Shown: positions 52,756 to 62,230 of the stretch, piece after piece
Numbering within the stretch: the stretch's first letter is position 1
Layout of the letters: each line of letters opens with the position of its first letter
Source of the DNA: Erythrobacter aurantius
Lineage (GTDB): Bacteria; Pseudomonadota; Alphaproteobacteria; Sphingomonadales; Sphingomonadaceae
Assembly: GCF_023823125.1 (NCBI RefSeq)
Contig: NZ_CP090949.1
Location: 2,938,001-3,002,000 of the forward strand
Length of the DNA stretch: 64,000 bases
Direction: 5' to 3'
The notes under the pieces: generated by a model
What the model was told of the DNA's origin: nothing
Seen by the model: only the letters and a program-made list of their open reading frames with translations
The model's database searches: none
Position numbers and translations under genes: made by a program

Positions 52756-52850
52756 AGTTCCACAAAATAGAATGCTTAGTGCGATTATATGAATTTTTCT
52801 TGATGAATTCCACCCTCTATCTGGTGCGCAAGTTTTCATCGGAGTTCCAG

Positions 52851-54419
52851 ATGCCGCTTGCATTCTCGCTATCGCACATTGCCCCTGTAATCCTGCTGCT
52901 TGTGGGAGCGATCGCGCTGTTCCGCCCGGGAAAACGCCCCGGCAATCTGCCGCGCCTCGCAGAGCTGGCAGCATTTGGCGCGATGGTGCTGACGTTGATC
53001 GGCCTTGCTCAGGTGATCCTTGGCGAGCCTGCGCGACTGACAGCCCTTAAGGAACCGCTGCTTATCGCCCTTCGCGCCGATCTGGTCAGCGCGACAATGG
53101 CTCTACTTGTCGGTTTTATTGGCTGGATCGTCATGCGTTACAGCCGCACCTATCTCGACGGTGAGGAACGCGAAGGCGCGTTCCATGGCCTGATGCTGGC
53201 AACGCTCGCTGCGGTTCTGGTGTTCGTGCAGGCGGGCAGCATGGTAACGATCATCCTTGCCGCCATGACTGTCGGCGTGACGCTGAAGCGTCTGCTGCTG
53301 TTCTACCCTGACCGCCCCGAGGCACAGCGCGCGGCGACCAAGTTCGCGCTGGTCTGGCATTCGGGCGATATGCTGCTGATCCTCGCCGCATCGCTGTTGT
53401 TCGCGGTCTTCGGCACGAGCGACATCGCCGCAATCACCAACGCAGCAAGCACCGAGAGGCTCGGCTTTACAGGCAATCTGGCGGTGGCTTTCATCGTCCT
53501 TGCCGCCGCGCTCAAGACCGCCGCCTTCCCCTTGCATGGCTGGTTGACTGAGGTGATGGAGGCTCCGACGCCGGTGTCCGCGCTGCTGCATGCGGGTATC
53601 ATCAACTCAGGCGGCGTCCTGTTGATCACCGCCGCGCCGCTGGTTCAGGCCAGCACCGGATCGATGGCGGCGCTGGTGCTGCTGGGCGGGCTTACCGCGC
53701 TGTTCGGCGCTGCCGTGATGCTGACGCAGAATGCTGTGAAGACGGCGCTTGCCTGGTCCACTGTCTCGCAAATGGGCTTCATGCTGCTGCAATGCGGGCT
53801 GGGCCTGTGGACGCTGGCGCTGCTGCATATCGTCGCCCACTCGCTCTACAAGGCGCACGCTTTCCTGTCGTCGGGCGGAGCGGTGCAGGATGTCGCCAGC
53901 ATCCGCCGCCCCGGCCCGGTTGCCGCGCCCAGTGTCCCGGCCGTGCTGAAGAGCTTTGGCCTTGCACTGGTGCTCTATGCCGCGATTGCCACACTGTTCA
54001 CGATCTTCATCGGCCCCAAGAGCGCGCAGGCGCTGGCGCTGGGTGCGATCCTGATCTTCGGCGTCGCCTATCTGGTGGCTCAGGGTCTTGCCGATCTTGC
54101 CCCGGTTGCTCTCACCAAGCGCACCGTTGCGGCCTCGCTGGCAGCGGCAATCGCCTACTTCAGTTTTCAGGCCGCAGCCGAGGTAATCTGGGGGCCGGGC
54201 CTGCCCGCCGCACCCGTTCCCGGCCCGCTGGAATGGGCGCTGATCGTGGTCGCAGTGCTTTCGTTCGGCCTTGTCGCCTTTGCACAGGCTCTGTTCCCGT
54301 TGTGGGCGCACCACCCGTCAACTGCGGGCCTGCGGGTCCACCTCGCCAACGGCCTTTACCTCAATGCCCTGCTTGATCGCGCCATTGGCGGGTTCAGCAA
54401 AGCCAAATCCAATTCGTAA
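52851..54419 (+). CDS. dabB: DabB, membrane subunit of the DAB inorganic-carbon accumulation complex
   Basis: A ~522-residue polytopic protein of the proton-conducting antiporter family (NuoL/MrpA type). Signatures include PLHGWLTEVMEAPTPVSALLH, AWSTVSQMGFMLLQCG and IVAHSLYKAHAFLSSG. DabB is thought to couple cation flow to the DabA carbonic anhydrase-like subunit. The ATG at 52851 with CGGAG upstream is the likely start; a GTG at 52779 and ATG at 52803 are in frame but sit in the promoter. It is 12 bp upstream of dabA. Confidence 0.88.
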   Translation: MPLAFSLSHIAPVILLLVGAIALFRPGKRPGNLPRLAELAAFGAMVLTLIGLAQVILGEPARLTALKEPLLIALRADLVSATMALLVGFIGWIVMRYSRTYLDGEEREGAFHGLMLATLAAVLVFVQAGSMVTIILAAMTVGVTLKRLLLFYPDRPEAQRAATKFALVWHSGDMLLILAASLLFAVFGTSDIAAITNAASTERLGFTGNLAVAFIVLAAALKTAAFPLHGWLTEVMEAPTPVSALLHAGIINSGGVLLITAAPLVQASTGSMAALVLLGGLTALFGAAVMLTQNAVKTALAWSTVSQMGFMLLQCGLGLWTLALLHIVAHSLYKAHAFLSSGGAVQDVASIRRPGPVAAPSVPAVLKSFGLALVLYAAIATLFTIFIGPKSAQALALGAILIFGVAYLVAQGLADLAPVALTKRTVAASLAAAIAYFSFQAAAEVIWGPGLPAAPVPGPLEWALIVVAVLSFGLVAFAQALFPLWAHHPSTAGLRVHLANGLYLNALLDRAIGGFSKAKSNS

Positions 54420-54431
54420 GGCAGACCAGTC

Positions 54432-56819
54432 ATGTTCATGAAGCATTCGCAGATCACCCCCGTCCGCCTCTCGGAAATCCTCGGCGCTGCAGAGGCCGCT
54501 GCACGGGCGATCCCCCCCGCCTTCCCGCTGGATGCGACGGTCGCCGTCAATCCGTTCCTGGGTCAGACGGGTGAAGACCTCGCCACGACGCAGGCGCGGC
54601 TTGCGCGGGTTGCGGGTTGCCCCGTCACGCTCGACGCGCAGCACTTTGCGACTACCATCCGCGAAGGGAAGATCACCGATCAAGACCTGTCCGAAGCGCT
54701 TGAAGCATCGCCGCACTCCGGCAAGCCATCCAGCCTTTCCGCACTCAAGGTTGCAGCCACCGCCATGGGATCGGGGGTGGCTGCAACCGCCCTGCCCACT
54801 ATTGCCGATCTGGCGGCGGAAGCGACGGGCATCGACTGGCCTTCGATCATCGACAAGACCGTGGGCCGCTGGGCCGCCGGCCAGTTCGACCGGGGTCAGG
54901 CGCTGTGGTCGCCCACTCCGGGCACACCCGCCTTCGTCGCATGGCGCGAATGGGCCGTGCATGACCTCACCCCGGAAGTTGCCGGGCTAAAGGGGTTCTG
55001 CGCGCATGTAGCCGCCGCTCCGGACACCACCGAACGCGCGATCCTCGCCTGTGCCGATGCATTGGGCATTTCGGGCGAAGCGGCGGAAACCGCGTTTCAC
55101 CGCCTCTACATGAGCCTTGGCGGATGGTCGCAGCATGCGCGCTGGCTGCTGTGGCAGGCAGAGCTGGCAGGCGAAACCGACGGCACCATTGCCGATCTGC
55201 TCGCCATCCGGCTGATCTGGGAAGAGGCACTGCTGGAGCACGTCCCGCAGATCGCCGATCGCTGGGCCGAAACCCTCGCCGCGCATGCAGCGCCGATTGC
55301 GCCGACATTCGACCAGATCACTCTCGCGATCCTTCAGGACGCAGCTGAGCGCGCGCACCAGCGCAGCCTGATCGCAACCCTCGACGGGGGCGACACGCTG
55401 GATCGCCGCCCGTTCCTGCAAGCCGCGTTCTGCATCGACGTGCGATCCGAAGTGTTCCGACGTGCGCTGGAAAGCGTTGACGACGGGATTGAGACGATCG
55501 GGTTCGCGGGCTTCTTCGGCCTGCCGCTGGCGCATCATCCGCACGCCTCAGACATTGTCGAGGCGCGCCTTCCGGTGCTGCTCAATCCCGCGATCGAAAC
55601 CACCAGCGCGGGCGATCCGGCAAAGGATCAGGCCAGCCGCATCGCCGCGCGCACCAGCCGCGCGTGGGGCCGATTCCGGCAGGCGGCGGTGTCTTCCTTC
55701 GCCTTCGTTGAATCGATGGGACCGCTGTACGCAGCCAAGCTGGTGCGCAGCGCGCTGGGGGGTGCGAGCAAGAACAGGCCCATCGCTCCTGCACCGCAAA
55801 TCGTCGGCGGGTTTTCGCCAGAAGCCAAGGCCGATACCGCCGCTGCCGTGCTAAGGGCGATGAGCCTGACCACCGGCCACGGGGAAATCGTGCTGCTGCT
55901 GGGTCATGGCGGCAACGTCACCAACAACCCGCACGAAAGCGCCTATCACTGCGGCGCATGCGGCGGGCACACAGGCGAAGTCTCCGCCCGGGTGCTGGCG
56001 ACATTGCTCAACGATCCGGAAACCCGCGTGGGCTTGAAGGCGCGCGGGATCGAAGTGCCGGAGGACACGCTGTTTGTGGCCGGTCTGCACGACACGACCA
56101 CGGACGAAATCACCATCTACGAAGACACTCTGCCCGCAGATCGCGCGTCCGACATCGCCCGTGTGCGCGGGTTCCTTGCAACCGCTGGCCGCTTTGCCCG
56201 CACGGAGCGTTCGGCCCGTTTGCCGGGGGCAAAATGGAACAATGTTGCCGCACGCGCCTTCAACTGGGCCGAAACGCGCCCGGAATGGGGCCTTGCCGGC
56301 TGCGCGGCCTTCATCGCCGCCCCGCGTGAAGCGACTGCGGGCAAGGATCTTGGCGGACGCTCGTTCCTGCACAGCTATGACTGGCAGGCGGACGAAGGGT
56401 TTGCGACGCTAGAACTGATCATGACAGCGCCAGTCGTCGTCGCCAGCTGGATCAGCCTGCAATACTACGGCTCCAGCGTGGCACCGGACGTGTTCGGCGG
56501 CGGGAACAAGCTGATCCACAACGTAACCGGCGGGATCGGCGTGATCGAAGGCAACAGCGGACGTCTGCGTCCCGGCCTGCCGTGGCAGTCAGTCCACGAC
56601 GGGGAAAGCCTCGCCCACGAACCGCTGCGCCTGTCCGTCATGGTGGAGGCACCGCGCGAAGCGATTGCCGACATTCTCGAACGGCACCCGGAAGTGCGCG
56701 CCCTGTTCGACAATTGCTGGCTGCACCTGTTCACGTTGAAGGACGGCAAGGTCGATGCTCGCTATCGGCCCGGCCTTGCATGGTCTGACATGATCGAGCC
56801 CGAGCGGCTTGCTTCGTGA
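54432..56819 (+). CDS. dabA: DabA, cytoplasmic carbonic-anhydrase-like subunit of the DAB complex
   Basis: A 795-residue protein of the UPF0753/DUF2309 family. The zinc and active-site pattern of DabA is intact: FCIDVRSE supplies the first Cys and Asp, and LLGHGGNVTNNPHESAYHCGACGG supplies the His and second Cys. DabA with DabB traps CO2 as bicarbonate in the cytoplasm. RuBisCO is not seen in this window, so in this strain it may feed anaplerotic carboxylases. A strong hairpin follows the gene. Confidence 0.93.
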   Translation: MFMKHSQITPVRLSEILGAAEAAARAIPPAFPLDATVAVNPFLGQTGEDLATTQARLARVAGCPVTLDAQHFATTIREGKITDQDLSEALEASPHSGKPSSLSALKVAATAMGSGVAATALPTIADLAAEATGIDWPSIIDKTVGRWAAGQFDRGQALWSPTPGTPAFVAWREWAVHDLTPEVAGLKGFCAHVAAAPDTTERAILACADALGISGEAAETAFHRLYMSLGGWSQHARWLLWQAELAGETDGTIADLLAIRLIWEEALLEHVPQIADRWAETLAAHAAPIAPTFDQITLAILQDAAERAHQRSLIATLDGGDTLDRRPFLQAAFCIDVRSEVFRRALESVDDGIETIGFAGFFGLPLAHHPHASDIVEARLPVLLNPAIETTSAGDPAKDQASRIAARTSRAWGRFRQAAVSSFAFVESMGPLYAAKLVRSALGGASKNRPIAPAPQIVGGFSPEAKADTAAAVLRAMSLTTGHGEIVLLLGHGGNVTNNPHESAYHCGACGGHTGEVSARVLATLLNDPETRVGLKARGIEVPEDTLFVAGLHDTTTDEITIYEDTLPADRASDIARVRGFLATAGRFARTERSARLPGAKWNNVAARAFNWAETRPEWGLAGCAAFIAAPREATAGKDLGGRSFLHSYDWQADEGFATLELIMTAPVVVASWISLQYYGSSVAPDVFGGGNKLIHNVTGGIGVIEGNSGRLRPGLPWQSVHDGESLAHEPLRLSVMVEAPREAIADILERHPEVRALFDNCWLHLFTLKDGKVDARYRPGLAWSDMIEPERLAS

Positions 56820-56825
56820 GCCGCT

Positions 56826-56864
56826 GGCCGGAGCCGGGCATCCCCCAACCACCCGGCTCCGGCC
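56826..56864. terminator. Hairpin between dabA and ggt
   Basis: A perfect 13-bp stem (56826-56838 with 56852-56864) around a 13-nt loop lies between convergent genes. There is no strong T-run, so rho-independent action is uncertain. Confidence 0.6.
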
Positions 56865-56870
56865 TAAATC

Positions 56871-58646
56871 TCAATATCCGCTGGCCTGCCCGTCTTTGCG
56901 CATCTCGGTAGCCCCGGCATAGACTCCGGTTTCCGGATCACGCATGATCGCCTGATATCCGCCGAACATGATCCCGTCGGATACCACCCGGACATCATGG
57001 CCCATCTCGCGCAGGCGACGGACCGTCTCCGCCGGGATTCCCGGTTCGACATTGAGCGTGCCGAGCGGATCGGCGGAAGGCCCTGAAAGAGGCTCAGTCG
57101 GCTGCCTGCCGCCATCGTGATTGATGCGCGCGGCATCGCCCGCTTCCTGAATGTTCATGCCGTAGTCGACCATGTTGATCAGCACCTGAACATGTCCCTG
57201 CGGCTGCATGCCTCCGCCCATCAGGCCGAGCGTCATCAAAGGCTGGCCATCCTTTTTCACGAATGCGGGAATGATCGTGTGGAACGGTCGCTTGCCCGGT
57301 TCATAGGCATTGGGATGCGCGGGATCGAGGCTGAACAGCTCGCCGCGGTCCTGGAACATGAAGCCCAGTCCGTCAGGCACCAGACCGCCGCCCATGCCGC
57401 GATAATTCGACTGGATCAGGCTCACCATCATCCCGTCCTTGTCGGCCACGGTCAGATAGGTCGTATCCCCTTCGCCCTCCAGCTTCGGCTCGCCCGGGCC
57501 GAATTCGGGGGTGGCACGCTCAGGATCGATCAGGGCGAAACGCTGAGCGCCATACTCGGGCGTCAGCAGTTCTTCGGGCAGTGCCGCGAAGTCCGGATCG
57601 GCGTAGAACCGGGCGACATCGGCATAGGCCAGCCGCTTCGCCTCGGTGATGTAATGGATCACCTCGGGACTGCCGCGTTCCCATTGCGACAGATCGACAT
57701 TGCGCAGGATGTTGACCATCTGCAGCGCGGCGAAGCCTTGCGAGTTCGGCGGAAGCTCGCACAGCTCATAACCGTCGCGATATTCGGCGCAGGCAGGTTC
57801 GACCCATGTGCTCTCATGCGCGGCGAAATCCTCCAGCGTGTAGGCCGAACCCTGCCTTTGCAGATAGTCCACCATCACGCGGGCAAGTTCACCCTTGTAG
57901 AAGGCATCGCGGCCTTCGCGGCCGATTGTCTCAAGCGTGTTCGCCAGATCGGGATTTCGAAAGACTTCGCCCGCCTCGGGCGCGCCGTCGGCGAAATAGG
58001 TCGCGCGGGCATTGGTGAAATCGAACTGGTCGGAACGGCGCTCAAATCCGGCGAGGTTGCGGGCGAAATACATCGCGATCACCGGCGCAACCGGATGGCC
58101 TTCACGCGCATAATCGACCGTCGGCGCCAGCACATCGCTCATCGGCAGTTTGCCGAAACGTTCGTGCATCGCGAACCAGCCATCTACCGTGCCGGGGATC
58201 GTGACCGGCAGCGGCCCGAGTGCGGGCAGCGAGGTTTCCCCGCCAAGCTTGGCAAGGAGGTCTTCCAGCGTCTGCCCCATCGGTGAGCGACCAGAACCGT
58301 TGAGGCCATGCAGACGACCCCTCTTCGGATCGTAGATGATCGCGAACAGATCGCCGCCGATCCCGTTGCCGGTCGGCTCCATCAGGCCCAGCGCCGCATT
58401 GGCCGCAATCGCGGCGTCGACCGCGCTTCCGCCATCGCGCAGGATTTGAAGCGCAATCTGCGTCGCCAGCGGGTGTGCGGTCGCGGCCATGCCATGCCGC
58501 GAATAGACCGGGCTGCGCGACCAGTTGGCGCCAACCGGCCTGCCGCCCGCGCCGATCTGCTCCTCGACCGGCTTTGCCTCCTGCGCGGCGATCGGGGACG
58601 CCGAAAGCGCGAATGCCGAAATGGCGGTGAGCAATGCAGCCCGCAT
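56871..58646 (-). CDS. ggt: Gamma-glutamyltransferase family protein
   Basis: A 591-residue exported Ntn-hydrolase with a signal peptide ending near IAAQ. It processes itself before a nucleophile threonine; GDTTYLTV is the expected processing site, where most family members read TTH. GGG and MGGGLVPDG segments are also typical. GGT cleaves gamma-glutamyl bonds such as glutathione. The ATG at 58646 with AGGAG upstream gives a proper signal peptide; the longer frame does not. The Tyr instead of His next to the nucleophile suggests a different substrate preference. Confidence 0.9.
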   Translation of the reverse strand: MRAALLTAISAFALSASPIAAQEAKPVEEQIGAGGRPVGANWSRSPVYSRHGMAATAHPLATQIALQILRDGGSAVDAAIAANAALGLMEPTGNGIGGDLFAIIYDPKRGRLHGLNGSGRSPMGQTLEDLLAKLGGETSLPALGPLPVTIPGTVDGWFAMHERFGKLPMSDVLAPTVDYAREGHPVAPVIAMYFARNLAGFERRSDQFDFTNARATYFADGAPEAGEVFRNPDLANTLETIGREGRDAFYKGELARVMVDYLQRQGSAYTLEDFAAHESTWVEPACAEYRDGYELCELPPNSQGFAALQMVNILRNVDLSQWERGSPEVIHYITEAKRLAYADVARFYADPDFAALPEELLTPEYGAQRFALIDPERATPEFGPGEPKLEGEGDTTYLTVADKDGMMVSLIQSNYRGMGGGLVPDGLGFMFQDRGELFSLDPAHPNAYEPGKRPFHTIIPAFVKKDGQPLMTLGLMGGGMQPQGHVQVLINMVDYGMNIQEAGDAARINHDGGRQPTEPLSGPSADPLGTLNVEPGIPAETVRRLREMGHDVRVVSDGIMFGGYQAIMRDPETGVYAGATEMRKDGQASGY

Positions 58647-58923
58647 CTTCTTCTCCTGAAAGTTGAAACCTCGATCAGTGCCAGAACAAGAACCGATCAT
58701 TGAAGGTTCCCCAGCATCTGCACGATCATGTCGCCCGCCTGCAATCGGCGAGCCGCCAATCGCGACCGACAAACGACATTTCCCGATCCACCGGAATCCG
58801 GCTAGGCGGGATCGCAATCCGGATCGGGGCATTGATCCGGGTTGCGGGGATTGTCGAAATGGGCGGTCGCTGCCAGAAGCCCCCGCGATACACTGTCTCT
58901 TTCGACCGACAAAGGAATGTCAA

Positions 58924-61383
58924 TTGCGCCTGATCGCCTTCCTGCTCGCTCTCTTCATCGTCACACCGGCTGCCGCGCAAGGCATTCAGCAAACCCGCGG
59001 CGATTTCGAAGACAAGTTCCGCCAGCTCGACGAAGTGCTGCCCGATGCGAATGTTTACCGCAACGCCAGCGGCGCTCCGGGACACCAGTATTGGCAGCAG
59101 CAGGCCGATTACCGGATCACCGCCAATCTCGACGAGGATCGCCGCCGGCTGACCGCCCGCGCCACGATCACGTACAAGAACAACTCGCCCGACACGCTGC
59201 CGTGGATCTGGATGCAGCTGGATCAGAACATCTTCCGCAAGGATTCGATGTCGGAGCTGACCACCACTTTCGGCGGCCCCGGCAGGCGCGGGCCGGCGAT
59301 GGGGCCGGGCAGCGGCGATGCCCCGGCACGGCTTTCGCTGGAGGAGCTGCGTCGCCAACAGGCGATGGCGGACAATGAATACGGCTATGAAATCGGCCGC
59401 GTGACGCTCGCCAGCGGCGCGACGCTCGATCACACGATCGTCGGCACGCTGATGCGGATCGACCTGCCAACGCCGCTGCGCCCCGGCCAGAGCGTATCGT
59501 TCAACATCGACTGGGCTTACAACATCGTCGAAGAGAACGTGATCTTCGCCCGCTCCGGCTATGAACACTTCCCCGACGATCCGCGCGAAGGCGGCAACGA
59601 CATCTTCCTGTTCGCCCAGTGGTTCCCGCGCCTTGTCGCCTATTCCGACTATGAAGGCTGGCACAACAAGGAGTTCCTTGGCCGGGGCGAGTTCACGCTC
59701 GAATTCGGGAATTACGATGTCACGATGACGGTGCCCGACGATCACATCGTGTCGTCCACCGGCGTGCTGGCAAACCCCACCGCGGTTCTCACCGCAACCC
59801 AGCGCCAACGCCTTGCGACTGCGCGCAATTCGGACGCGCCGGTGTTCATCGTCACCCCCGAAGAGGCTGAGGCCAACGAAGCCACCGGCCCCACCGGCAA
59901 CAAGACCTGGCGCTTCACCGCGCAGAACGTGCGCGATTTCGCCTGGGCTTCCAGCCGCAAGTTCATCTGGGACGCACAGGGCCACAAACAGCCCGGCGCG
60001 GAGCATGAAACCGTTATGGCGATGTCGTTCTGGCCCAAGGAAGGCGGCGAGCTGTGGCGGAAGTACTCGACCGCGGCCGTGGTCCACACGATGAAGGTCT
60101 ATTCGCGCTACAGCTTCGACTACCCCTACCCTACCGCGCAGTCCGTCAACGGTCCGGTGGGCGGGATGGAATACCCGATGATCACCTTCAACGGGCCGCG
60201 CACCACTCTCAACGAAGACGGCAGCCGCACCTATTCGCTGTCGGAGAAGGTCTATCTGATTGGCGTGGTCATCCACGAGATCGGGCACATCTACTTCCCG
60301 ATGACGGTCAATTCCGATGAACGGCAGTGGACGTGGATGGACGAAGGCATCAACTCCTTCCTCGACAGCGTCGCCGGCTATGAATGGGATCCGGACCTGC
60401 CGTGGACCCGCAGCCTGCCGCGCGATCTCATCCCGTACATGACGTCGGACCAGCAGGTTCCGATCATGACCCAGTCGGACAGCGTGCTGAACCTTGGCCC
60501 CAACGCCTATGGCAAGCCCTCCGCCGCGTATCACATCCTGCGCGATACGGTGATCGGGCGCGAGCGGTTCGACTTTGCCCTGCGCGAATATGCGCGGCGG
60601 TGGCGGTTCAAGCGGCCCACCCCTGCCGACTTCTTCCGTACCATGGAGGAAGCATCGGGCACCGATCTCGACTGGTTCTGGCGCGGCTGGTTCTACACCA
60701 CCGATCACGTCGACATCTCGCTCGACAGCATCCACCGCCTGCGGCTCGACACCCAGAACCCCGACATCGACCTGTCGCGCCGCCGCCAGGAGCTTGCCGA
60801 CGAGCCCGAGAAGGTCGGCGTCCGGCTCAACCGCGAACAGGGCCTGCCGATCTGGGTGCTGGAGAACCCCGGCGTCACCGACTTCTACGACAGCAACGAC
60901 CAGTTCACCGTCACCCCGCGCGACACCAAGCGGTACGAGGGCTTCCTCGAAGGGCTCGACGACTGGGAGCGGCGCGTGTTCGACCGTGCGGTGGAGGAGG
61001 ACAGCAATTACTACGTGCTCAGCTTCTCCAACATCGGCGGGCTTGTCATGCCCATCATCCTCGACCTGCGGTTCACCGACGGGACCAGCGAACGCATGAT
61101 GATCCCGGCGGAGATCTGGCGCCGCAACGCCCGCAATGTCAGCAAGCTGCTGGTCTTCCCCAAGGGCAAGGAACTGGCCGAAGTGGTGCTGGACCCTGAT
61201 TGGGAAACCGCCGATGCCGACATCAACAACAACCACTACCCGCGCCGCATCATCGACAGCCGGGTCGAGGCCTTCAAGAGCCCCGAGCCGTCTTCGCGCT
61301 TCGGCCGCGACCTGATGGCCGAAGTGCTGGTGCAGGAGAAGGACGAGAGCGAGAGCAAGACCGAGGAGGAAACCGCCGAGTGA
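58924..61383 (+). CDS. M1-family zinc metallopeptidase, secreted
   Basis: An 819-residue exported aminopeptidase-like protein. The signal peptide RLIAFLLALFIVTPAAA precedes the mature part. Zinc ligands are HEIGH (His451, His455) and Glu474 in WMDEGINSF, with the HExxH-x18-E spacing of family M1. GGMEYP is close to the family's GxMEN exopeptidase motif. There is no ATG at the proper place; the TTG at 58924 with AAGGA 7 nt upstream is the likely start. It overlaps the next small gene by 4 bp. Confidence 0.88.
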   Translation: MRLIAFLLALFIVTPAAAQGIQQTRGDFEDKFRQLDEVLPDANVYRNASGAPGHQYWQQQADYRITANLDEDRRRLTARATITYKNNSPDTLPWIWMQLDQNIFRKDSMSELTTTFGGPGRRGPAMGPGSGDAPARLSLEELRRQQAMADNEYGYEIGRVTLASGATLDHTIVGTLMRIDLPTPLRPGQSVSFNIDWAYNIVEENVIFARSGYEHFPDDPREGGNDIFLFAQWFPRLVAYSDYEGWHNKEFLGRGEFTLEFGNYDVTMTVPDDHIVSSTGVLANPTAVLTATQRQRLATARNSDAPVFIVTPEEAEANEATGPTGNKTWRFTAQNVRDFAWASSRKFIWDAQGHKQPGAEHETVMAMSFWPKEGGELWRKYSTAAVVHTMKVYSRYSFDYPYPTAQSVNGPVGGMEYPMITFNGPRTTLNEDGSRTYSLSEKVYLIGVVIHEIGHIYFPMTVNSDERQWTWMDEGINSFLDSVAGYEWDPDLPWTRSLPRDLIPYMTSDQQVPIMTQSDSVLNLGPNAYGKPSAAYHILRDTVIGRERFDFALREYARRWRFKRPTPADFFRTMEEASGTDLDWFWRGWFYTTDHVDISLDSIHRLRLDTQNPDIDLSRRRQELADEPEKVGVRLNREQGLPIWVLENPGVTDFYDSNDQFTVTPRDTKRYEGFLEGLDDWERRVFDRAVEEDSNYYVLSFSNIGGLVMPIILDLRFTDGTSERMMIPAEIWRRNARNVSKLLVFPKGKELAEVVLDPDWETADADINNNHYPRRIIDSRVEAFKSPEPSSRFGRDLMAEVLVQEKDESESKTEEETAE

Positions 61384-61883
61384 AGCGCCTCGCCCTTCAG
61401 CTTCTGGCGGCGCTGCTGCTGGCGTTCCCCGCTGCCGCACCGGCATGGGCACACCAGCAGAAGACCACCATCACCAATGTCTCGCACAATTCGCGCACCG
61501 GCATGGTGGAGGTGATCCACTTCGTCCCCCTGCACGATGCCGAACACGCGCTCAAATCGCAGGGTGTCGCCGCGCCCGACATCGTCGGCGATATCGAGAG
61601 CCGCCGCGCCTTCGTGCGCTATCTGGCGGAGCGGTTCGTGCTCGAAAGCGGCGGCGCGCCCGTCGCGCTGACCCTGCTCGGCAGCGAGATCGACGGCGGC
61701 AATCTGGTGATCTACCTCGAAGGCCCCTCCCCCGGCGCCGGAGCTGATGTGCGCCTCAGCTCGCAATTGCTGACCGACATCTGGGCGCGGCAGGAAAACC
61801 GGGTCAACATCGGCAGCGGAGGCGAGCGCAGAACGCTGATCTTCCGCGCCGGAGACCGCCCGCAAACCGCCCCGCTGCGCTGA
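61380..61883 (+). CDS. Small exported protein of the DUF6702 type
   Basis: A 167-residue protein with a signal peptide ending near AWA-HQQK. The periplasmic part has beta-strand character, starting with TTITNVSHNSRTGMVEVIHFVPLHDAEHAL, and no catalytic motif that I recognise. The GTG start overlaps the M1 peptidase stop by 4 bp, so the two are translationally coupled; it may be a partner or chaperone of that peptidase. Confidence 0.7.
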   Translation: MKRLALQLLAALLLAFPAAAPAWAHQQKTTITNVSHNSRTGMVEVIHFVPLHDAEHALKSQGVAAPDIVGDIESRRAFVRYLAERFVLESGGAPVALTLLGSEIDGGNLVIYLEGPSPGAGADVRLSSQLLTDIWARQENRVNIGSGGERRTLIFRAGDRPQTAPLR

Positions 61884-61886
61884 CAC

Positions 61887-61906
61887 CGCCGAATCGGCCT
61901 TCGGCG
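61887..61906. terminator. Short hairpin after the M1 peptidase operon
   Basis: CGCCGAA (61887-61893) pairs with TTCGGCG (61900-61906), loop of 6 nt. No T-run follows, so I give it low weight as a terminator. Confidence 0.35.
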
Positions 61907-61972
61907 CTCTGGCCAGCCAAACCCTACAGTCTGGAACAGGTGGAACACGGTCCAGGAGAAAAAACCTCCGTT

Positions 61973-62107
61973 CTGTCACCATTGGCACGCAAAGTGTCAC
62001 CTTTGAGCGCGAAGTGTCACCCGGATTGGCGGGAGTGTCGCTTTTGAGCGGGAAGGTGTCACGATAGCCGCACCCGAAGTGTCGCCTTTCACGGACGAAA
62101 GTGTCAC
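61973..62107. repeat. Array of seven GTGTCRC-type repeats with ~21-bp period
   Basis: Seven direct copies of (G/C)TGTC(A/G)C start at 61973, 61994, 62014, 62035, 62056, 62079 and 62101. Spacings are 21, 20, 21, 21, 23 and 22 bp, about two helical turns, so all copies face one side of the DNA. They lie in the 347-bp noncoding region between the DUF6702 gene and the phytase, where I see no other feature apart from the hairpin at 61887. The flanking bases partly repeat too (for example TTTGAGCG twice). No rep gene is nearby. Confidence 0.75.
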
Positions 62108-62230
62108 CCGAAAGCCTACACGCAGCGGGTGGATTGGGGGCGGGATAAAGGGCGACCATGCGTCTGTTCGTAGCGCCGGGAGGCGGTGTAGGACAGCGCG
62201 GGTTCGAAGAGGGCAGCGCCCCCCGCAACG

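Noticed and set aside
58726..61452. A 908-codon open frame on the minus strand opposite the M1 peptidase
   Set aside because: The translation is low-complexity Val/Arg/His with no recognisable domain; the plus strand has HExxH-x18-E and a signal peptide.
61973..62107. The GTGTC array as a CRISPR
   Set aside because: The repeats are only 7 bp with ~14-bp gaps; CRISPR repeats are 23 bp or longer, and no cas gene is present.
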